A stretch of 64,000 nucleotides of DNA from Phycisphaeraceae bacterium (GTDB lineage: Bacteria; Planctomycetota; Phycisphaerae; Phycisphaerales; UBA1924): assembly GCA_019636655.1 (NCBI GenBank), contig JAHBXB010000004.1:186001-250000 (forward strand), given 5' to 3'. The number at the start of each line of letters is the position of its first letter. Position 1 is the first letter of the stretch. Positions 59,701-64,000 of this stretch are shown here, in pieces. The notes below the pieces were generated by a model that searched no databases, was not told the DNA's origin, and was given only the letters and a program-made list of their open reading frames with translations. Position numbers and translations under genes: made by a program.

Positions 59701-59924
59701 TCCTGATGACGGCCCTGGCGTTCATCCTGGGCGTGCTCCCGCTGGTGAACGCGACCGGCGCCGGCGCCGCCAGCCGCCAGGCCATCGGCACCGCCGTGTT
59801 CTTCGGCATGATCGGCAACACGTTCCTGGGCCTCGTCTTCACGCCGGTTCTGTACGTAGCAATCACCGCGGCATCCGAGTGGCTGTCCCGCCGGTTCCGC
59901 CGCGTGCAGCCCGTACCGGCCTAG
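56772..59924 (+). CDS. RND multidrug efflux permease (AcrB/HAE1-like)
   Basis: A 1050-residue inner-membrane RND pump. It starts MFSQFFIRRPIVACVIAILIMIAG, has the TM4 Asp pair in GIVVDDAIVVVENVERN, the pore-domain repeats and the late helix block QVGLVLLVGLGAKNAILIVEFAKT. Length is typical of HAE1 RND proteins. It should export hydrophobic or amphiphilic compounds by proton antiport. No TolC or regulator gene follows; the outer-membrane partner may be 30586-32412 or unlinked. Confidence 0.95.
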   Translation: MFSQFFIRRPIVACVIAILIMIAGAVSFPTLPVAQYPEIAPPIIRVTTVYPGASAQVVADTVAAPIEQQVNGVDRMIYMESTSASDGSYTLNVSFEVGTDVDIASVLVQNRVSIALAQLPDEVRRQGVTTTKVSTSIVSVLALTPVDPAATPEYTDLYLANYLLISVNDQVKRIPGVGDTLIRPGKDYGMRIWLDPDKLRGRALTTTDVLGALREQNVQVAAGNIGQPPVPEGQGFQYSITTLGRLQTPEQFEDIIIRADGNRIVRVRDVARVELGAKSYDTLGRVDGVPSALMVVYQSPGGNSVQVAASLRDLLDRLSKDLPKGLEFRTIYDTSEFVASAIDEVYRTIFEASGLVILVVLVFLGSVRSTIIPIAAIPVSLVGTFFAMKVFGFSLNLPTLFGLILAIGIVVDDAIVVVENVERNLSEHHLPPKEATSRAMLEVFGPVVGISLVLMAVFLPTAALPGISGQLYRQFALTIAASTFFSALCALTLSPALSGVILREHRAGQKHNIFKRTFDRVFDVVADRYARAIRFVVRPSMIGVSLAAFAALGALILWSLARVPTGFVPDEDKGLLIAEIWMPDSASQERTLNVLKRVEQIFGETDGVAHRGGFQGFSLIAGNGSNYGVVFAGLKPWSYRVPRHRDMYTMLAEVRQKFAQIQEGTVIAFYRPAVDGIGNASGFDLRLEDRAGVGRQQMQQFVQEFVNDANTQSKLRRVSSPYKAAVPQLMADIDREKCKKLGLSLADVFSTLSVNLGSAYVNDFNKFGRTWQVDVQADSAFRYRADQVKLLQVRNASGQMIPLSSLLKIDESMGPDRVIRYNLYPAAAVNGAGAPGVSTGETMAVVEDMIRQKAPQGIDYEWTALSFQESRAAGTAGLVFVLALTVVYLILAALYESWTIPLAVILSIPLAVLGAMLGLLWRGMDNNIYTQVGLVLLVGLGAKNAILIVEFAKTNRANGQPIIDSVVEAARQRLRPILMTALAFILGVLPLVNATGAGAASRQAIGTAVFFGMIGNTFLGLVFTPVLYVAITAASEWLSRRFRRVQPVPA

Positions 59925-60136
59925 TCCAGCCGCGCGGCGGCATGCCGACTGATCTGTAGGACCCCTGACAATGACTGTTGGCCCGCCCACATGGGTGGCG
60001 CCGGTCCCGGGAGAGGCACACAGCCAAACAGCGGCATCCCTACTGTGGCTGGCAGTGGTACTCTCAGGGTTGGTCTCAGCGGGCTCTTCCGAGGAGACCC
60101 GAAAGCTACAGTGGCTTTTCTTCGGCAGGTGACGGC

Positions 60137-60571
60137 ATGAATTCGATTGAATGGAGGGCAAGAACCGGTGGTATTCGGCAAACATGCATCGTTGCAGCCT
60201 TCTTGTGGACTATCGCATTTGCCCTAGGAATCACAGAATACGGTCGACGGTGGCCGAATCTGTATGTTCAGGCGGCGTATCAAGTACTGGCGGCATCAAT
60301 AGTGCTGGCATTGATGTATTTGTCATGGCGCATGCTGATCAGAAGAATAACGTTCGTGAGTATCTGTGGTAATCAAATGATTGTTCGTTCTATGATAAAC
60401 GAATACGTGCGGCTACGCACGGAGTGCGCACGGATTCAGCGCGATGGCAAGGGAGCTCTGCTGCTAGAGTGGCGGGATGGAAGGAGGCTCTTGGTTCGAG
60501 AGCACGAATTCAGCGGCGGTGGGCATTTGTGCGACGCAATCAAGCAATGGGCAGCGGGTGACGATTGGTAG
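60137..60571 (+). CDS. Hypothetical two-helix membrane protein
   Basis: A 144-residue product from ATG 60137. Two helices (CIVAAFLWTIAFALGI and AYQVLAASIVLALMYLSW) are followed by a soluble stretch with alternating strands, RRITFVSICGNQMIVRS and LLLEWRDGRRLLVREH, resembling a PH-like domain. Base composition is much lower in G+C (about 45% in a sampled line) than the rest. No family is recognised; by position it may belong to the neighbouring toxin-immunity locus. Confidence 0.55.
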   Translation: MNSIEWRARTGGIRQTCIVAAFLWTIAFALGITEYGRRWPNLYVQAAYQVLAASIVLALMYLSWRMLIRRITFVSICGNQMIVRSMINEYVRLRTECARIQRDGKGALLLEWRDGRRLLVREHEFSGGGHLCDAIKQWAAGDDW

Positions 60572-60950
60572 GGGCGGTCTCGCCCGGGTCACGGAATGTG
60601 GAGCGACGCGGGCCTCGCCTCCGCCGCCGATTCGCGCGTCCCCGCCACAGGCCAGCCAGTTTCCTGGAATCTGACAATAGAGTACTGGCAATGAACACAG
60701 CGCATTATTCATTATATGTTCCCGTTCCGGGATCTGGGCACCGGGGCTGCGAGCGCAATCTATACGCAAGCAACGGAGTGGTTGTCGACCGGGCGATCCG
60801 TAATCTGTTTCGGGGCGACAACAGATATGGTATTCTGCCTCAATGGATCGCTGCAACGCCTCGGCTTCCTGTTATTCAATGCGGCGAGGGCTTGCAACTA
60901 TCCGACACCCCATTGCCACCGGGGTACAAATCTCCGGAGAGAGGGTCGTG
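60572..60950. other. Intergenic, possible decayed coding region
   Basis: No gene is supported in these 379 bases. Short frames starting at 60691 and 60716 are open but lack ribosome sites and do not resemble any family. The G+C content varies sharply. I read it as non-coding or decayed sequence upstream of the immunity-like gene at 60951, whose ribosome site lies at the right edge. Confidence 0.4.
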
Positions 60951-61316
60951 ATGCGCGCTCGCCCTTGGCCCCCCATCGACGACCTCATGTTTCTTATTGG
61001 GTATCAGCTCACCGCGGTCCGTGTGTCGTCATGGCCCGTAGACTTGTACTTGTCCAAACCGCCAGATGTGGTAATCAGCCTGCGATCGCGCGTTCGCGTC
61101 ACGCTTGCGGATGGTAGCGTTCTCGAACCAACACACTTGCCAGATGCCGGGATAGCACTCATCGGATTCATTGGCGGCACGATCATCGCGGTGGAGCAGT
61201 TCAATCCGTACGGCATCACGATAACACTCGACGTCGGAGCGATAACAATGGAATGCACAAACGAGCAGTTCGAGTCGTTTGGCATCGTTGGAGATGGCCG
61301 CGAGATATATGTATAG
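60951..61316 (+). CDS. DUF6188-like / immunity-like protein
   Basis: A 121-residue protein (GGAGAG upstream of ATG 60951). It starts with LIGYQLTAVRVSSWPVDLYLS and ends with FIGGTIIAVEQFNPYGITITLDV and FESFGIVGDGREIYV, a pattern I associate with DUF6188-type immunity proteins of polymorphic toxin loci (two similar beta-rich halves). The assignment is from memory. It lies 416 bases before the second Imm26-like gene. Confidence 0.5.
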   Translation: MRARPWPPIDDLMFLIGYQLTAVRVSSWPVDLYLSKPPDVVISLRSRVRVTLADGSVLEPTHLPDAGIALIGFIGGTIIAVEQFNPYGITITLDVGAITMECTNEQFESFGIVGDGREIYV

Positions 61317-61732
61317 AACCGCGTCCTGATTCCATGAGGAAGCCTGACCCGAGGCGGGTACGCTGCTCGCCGGAGGCCGAGGGCCAACAAGGAGGTGCCT
61401 CATGCGGCATGTCGGCATCGCCTTAGCGTTGCTTCCAAGTCGCTCCATCGCGTACAATCTGCGCTGGCGTGATCGGAGCGTTTGGGCGAATATCGCGTAC
61501 GGTGCGCGATTTGTCACCAACAAACCGGCGGACAAAGTCGCTTTGTCGGCGAGCTGCTATCACCTACCGGACGGGAGCACGGCGTAGGAGGGAAGAGGGT
61601 GCGCATGCTGCAGGTGGAGATGCGACCGGTCGGGTCTTTGCGGCGTTGGTGTCGCAGGTAACGCTTGTCTCAAATTATATGAATGATGCCAGGGATGTCT
61701 TGAGAAAGAAGAAATAGACAACAGGTGCAGAC
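61317..61732. other. Intergenic with a perfect hairpin
   Basis: No supported gene in 416 bases; a 61-codon frame at 61402 has no homology or ribosome site. A perfect 7-bp hairpin, GACAAAG-TCG-CTTTGTC, lies at 61531-61547, with no T-tract, so it is not a classical terminator. The last 60 bases are AT-rich (about 42% G+C in a sampled line) and may hold the promoter for the Imm26-like gene. Confidence 0.4.
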
Positions 61733-62269
61733 TTGAGAGTTAGAAAAAAGGCGTGCCATGACGCAGAGCCGGGTGCAATTGTCGCCATTCCGTTGCCCGT
61801 TGGTGGCGGGTATGGTTTGGGGGTTGTTGCAAGGAGAATGCCGAGGGTTCGGCCTGGGAATCGAACTACGCTCTTGTACGGATTCGGCCCGCGGTATCTT
61901 GAGATGCCTCGTAACGATCAGATCGCCACATTGAGTGCCAATAATGCGACGCTCGTAGTGCTTACTGGCGACAATCAAATCGCATCTGGGGATTGGCCGC
62001 TGGCGGGTAGTATTAAGGAGTTTTTGCCTGGTGAGTGGCCGGTGCCGTTGTTCTCGTACTACCACCCCACTTTTCGTCGATGGCTACTCGTTCCGCATGA
62101 CGAGCACACCTTGCAGGAAGATTGTTATCGAGAGAGGATCAGGATCACAGCTGAAGAGGCGTCTCAGTGTGCTGATTATTCTTTGTATGGAACGGAGGCA
62201 TTCGCAATTAGATTAGAACAGGGCATTATTGAGGGGTGGCATGGGCGCCCGCCCATTGTAGATGAATAG
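61733..62269 (+). CDS. Imm26-like immunity protein (copy 2)
   Basis: A 178-residue paralogue of 54859-55401. It starts at TTG 61733 (AGG 8 bases upstream), aligned with the start of copy 1. The shared skeleton includes PLPxxGGYG, YGFGPR, QIASGDWPLAG, GEWPVPLFSYYH, RRWL, CADYSLYGTEAF and EGWHGRPP. Around 45-50% identity by eye. G+C content is much lower than copy 1, suggesting separate arrival or different ages of residence. It precedes the RHS fragment by about 20 bases. Confidence 0.7.
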   Translation: MRVRKKACHDAEPGAIVAIPLPVGGGYGLGVVARRMPRVRPGNRTTLLYGFGPRYLEMPRNDQIATLSANNATLVVLTGDNQIASGDWPLAGSIKEFLPGEWPVPLFSYYHPTFRRWLLVPHDEHTLQEDCYRERIRITAEEASQCADYSLYGTEAFAIRLEQGIIEGWHGRPPIVDE

Positions 62270-62289
62270 GACGTTTGTTTGAGTTGTGA

Positions 62290-62720
62290 CAGCTGACGTT
62301 CGACTCCGACGGCAAGGTGGATAGCGGGACACCTGGCGTGTGGGTGCTGCACCACACGTACGACGCGCTGGGCCGGTTGATCCTCTCGCAGAAGCCGTGG
62401 GACGATGAGGGCAAGATCGTCCACGTCGAGCACTACTACTACGACGGGGTCCGCCGGGTCCAGGAGATCGTGCTGGCGCCGGTGCCGGGCCTGAGCCCGA
62501 AGGAGATCACCGACCCCGAACTGGTGCTGCAGCAGCAGCGGACAGAGCGGGAGTACGTCTGGTCGGCCGCGGCGGACGGCGCCGGCGAGGCCGGGGTGGA
62601 CGACCTGGTCTGCCAGATCACCGGGCCGGCGTCGCCGGGCGGGGGGATGAGCGGAGGCGGCGGGGGCGTGGGGACGCCGCTGGCGAACAACCACCCGGTG
62701 TGGACGGTGACGGACCCGGC
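62290..62720 (+). pseudogene. RHS/YD-repeat protein fragment
   Basis: An open stretch of about 143 codons with no plausible start. LHHTYDALGRLILSQ and HYYYDGVRRVQEIV are RHS/YD repeats; the following QQQRTEREYVWS and NHPVWTVTDPATG also match the RHS C-terminal repeat region. It ends where the tRNA-Ile gene begins, without the conserved core terminus or any toxin tip. It is therefore a remnant truncated at both ends of a large polymorphic toxin gene. Confidence 0.75.
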
Positions 62721-62728
62721 CACAGGAA

Positions 62729-62802
62729 TGGGCCTGGCTGGACTCGAACCAGCGACCTCACGCTTATCAAGCGTGCGCTCTAACCAACTGAGCTACAAGC
62801 CC
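62729..62802 (-). tRNA. tRNA-Ile (anticodon GAT)
   Basis: Reads leftwards with 5' end at 62802. The acceptor GGGCTTG pairs with CAGGCCC (one G-T pair). The D arm is GCTC/GAGC, the anticodon stem CACGC/GCGTG encloses TTGATAA with anticodon GAT, and the T arm has GGTTCGAGT. Discriminator A; no CCA encoded. Its 3' end faces the RHS fragment, consistent with use as an integration site. Confidence 0.95.
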
Positions 62803-63119
62803 GCGTCCGGCGGGAAGCCACCGGCTTTGGGTCGGAAGTATACGCCACACAGGCCACAAGTGAACTGCCACGACGCTCTAGTACAGGGCTGCGGAGGACC
62901 GGTTGGGTCCGTGGGAGGTGGGGCGGGTCAAGGAGGTGCCAGGGAGGGGGGGTACGACCAGACGGCGGGGTGGTCCGATACCCCCGGCCGACGCTGCACA
63001 AGTCTGTGGACCCGCCGGAACAGGGAGTCCCGCCGTGCCGATAAATGGTGACGAGACCGGATCGGTGGAAGACGCCACAACGAGACCGGGGCCGCGGCCG
63101 GACGCGGGCGGAGTGGTTG
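62803..63119. other. Intergenic upstream of the HD-GYP gene
   Basis: No gene is supported in these 317 bases. The middle is G-rich (runs of seven G's near 62947) and the right end carries the ribosome site GGAG of the HD-GYP gene. Candidate promoter hexamers are not obvious. Confidence 0.45.
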
Positions 63120-64000
63120 ATGCTCAGAGTGCTCACTGCGAATGCTCGCCCGGGAATGGCGCTGGCCCAGCCGGTGCTCCACCCGAAGCAGCTCGGGCAT
63201 GTTCTGCTCAAGCCCAACGCGGTGCTGGACCAGGCGGCGCTGGACAAGCTGCGCGAATACCGAGTTCCGGTGCTTTGGATCCGGTATCCGGCTCTGGACT
63301 TTCTGGCACGGTACGTGAGCCCGCAGATCGCCGCGGAGCACGCCAAACTGACGTCGACGCTGGCAACCGGGTTCGAGGAAGCGGTGAAGGAGTCGCACGG
63401 CCCGATGGACTTTGCGCCCTTTGCGGATGCGGTGCACGGGATGCTGCAGAAACTGATCGAGTCTCCCGGCGCGGCGCTGTTCCTGCAGGACATGATCGAC
63501 CACGACCGGCCGCTGCTGGCCCACAGCAGCAACGTCTGCTTCATTTCGCTGCTGCTGGGTCTGCGGCTGGATGGGTACCTCGTCGACCAGCGCACGCTGA
63601 TCTCACCGGCGCGGGCGAAGCGGACCGAGAGCCTGGGTCTTGGGGCGCTGCTGCACGATGTGGGCATGCTCAGGCTGTCGCCCGAGGCGCAGGCGAGGTG
63701 GATCGCAACGCAGGACCTGTCGGATCCGGACGTGCGCAAGCACGTGACGCTGGGGTTCGACCTGCTGCGGGGGCAGGTGCCGCCGACGGCGGCTGCGGTG
63801 GCGTTGCACCACCACCAGCGGTACGACGGGACGGGGTTCCCGCAGATCCGCCGGTTGGATGGGACGGCGGCGCCGCTCGCGGGACGGCAGATTCACGTCT
63901 TTGCGAGGATCGTGGCCGTGGCGGAGACATTCAGCCGCCTGCGCTCGCCACCGGGGGCGGCGATGCTGTCGGTACCTGCCGTGCGGGTGCTGCGGCGGAT
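63120..64000 (+). CDS. HD-GYP domain protein (3' end outside window)
   Basis: The frame runs from ATG 63120 (GGAG 7 bases upstream) to the right edge, 293 codons. HD residues sit at 179-180 in GALLHDVGML, followed by HHHQRYDGTGFPQI at about 230-243 carrying the GYP-equivalent motif. These are cyclic di-GMP phosphodiesterase features. The later motif usually containing ADxYDA reads VAETFSRL, with Glu in place of a metal-region Asp, so activity may be changed. An N-terminal domain of about 170 residues precedes. Function: probable c-di-GMP hydrolysis or sensing. Confidence 0.82.
   Translation, partial: MLRVLTANARPGMALAQPVLHPKQLGHVLLKPNAVLDQAALDKLREYRVPVLWIRYPALDFLARYVSPQIAAEHAKLTSTLATGFEEAVKESHGPMDFAPFADAVHGMLQKLIESPGAALFLQDMIDHDRPLLAHSSNVCFISLLLGLRLDGYLVDQRTLISPARAKRTESLGLGALLHDVGMLRLSPEAQARWIATQDLSDPDVRKHVTLGFDLLRGQVPPTAAAVALHHHQRYDGTGFPQIRRLDGTAAPLAGRQIHVFARIVAVAETFSRLRSPPGAAMLSVPAVRVLRR

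Noticed and set aside
60691-61117. Short frames starting at 60691 and 60716
   Set aside because: Lack ribosome sites, overlap each other and the supported gene at 60951, and show no conserved pattern.
61402-61587. Small frame downstream of the DUF6188-like gene
   Set aside because: No ribosome site, no family resemblance and overlapped by other equally open frames.

Overview
The window looks like chromosome from a high-GC member of the Planctomycetota, most likely class Phycisphaerae. The lineage call is inference. It rests on exported proteins ending in a two-loop dockerin with a terminal Gly-Cys or Glu-Gly-Cys (12591-13469, 48953-50434), other exported proteins ending in a PAP-type hydrophobic tail plus an Arg run (11024-12540, 35853-36533), a CGYDLSG zinc-ribbon membrane protein (53389), and a run of three small membrane paralogues sharing RREIAAY(V/I)AEGS (47065-47906). 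Separate GluRS and GlnRS genes and a Cys-type MurA are also present. Sampled background lines are near 70% G+C.

Layout. 1-13.5 kb: DUF418 membrane protein (cut by the left edge), gltX, kbl, a lipoprotein and dtd on the right-hand side; then a leftward block with a DNA glycosylase, a class I glutamine amidotransferase, a methyltransferase, a PfkB kinase, glnS and three tandem DNRLRE-type exported proteins. 13.8-16 kb: tRNA-Arg and one large unknown gene in AT-rich surroundings. 16-31 kb: housekeeping genes (ychF, FAD oxidoreductase, tRNA-His, pckA, DUF502, hpf-ptsN-ptsH, DUF3052, HIT, murA, a fibro-slime-type exported protein, three GNATs, gnd). 30.6-36.5 kb: TolC-like lipoprotein, an aberrant GH35 protein, and an exported protein with a possible Cys-Gln thioester. 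36.6-42.1 kb: a leftward run of PDZ protein, APH-like kinase, yicC, secG, tpiA and a Bax-inhibitor-1-like protein. 42.3-53.1 kb: KefB-type antiporter, halogenase-like flavoprotein, guaB, the small-membrane-protein triplet, aat, an FG-GAP/dockerin protein, a sodium:solute symporter and a DUF4239-type protein.

53.2-62.8 kb is the most accessory-looking part. It has two diverged copies of an Imm26-like immunity protein (54859 and 61733), another immunity-like gene (60951), an unknown membrane protein, and an RND efflux operon (55533-59924). It ends in a stranded fragment of an RHS/YD-repeat protein that stops at the 3' end of a tRNA-Ile gene. That is the geometry expected at the edge of an integrated element. 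The window ends in an HD-GYP-type protein cut by the right edge.

The features I would look at first are: (a) the Imm26/RHS/tRNA-Ile locus as an eroded polymorphic-toxin island; (b) a reversal of base skew between about 5.56 and 30.59 kb that ignores gene orientation and suggests an inverted segment; (c) a GH35 protein with Asp at the expected nucleophile position; and (d) the three tandem DNRLRE proteins that mix two surface-anchoring tails.
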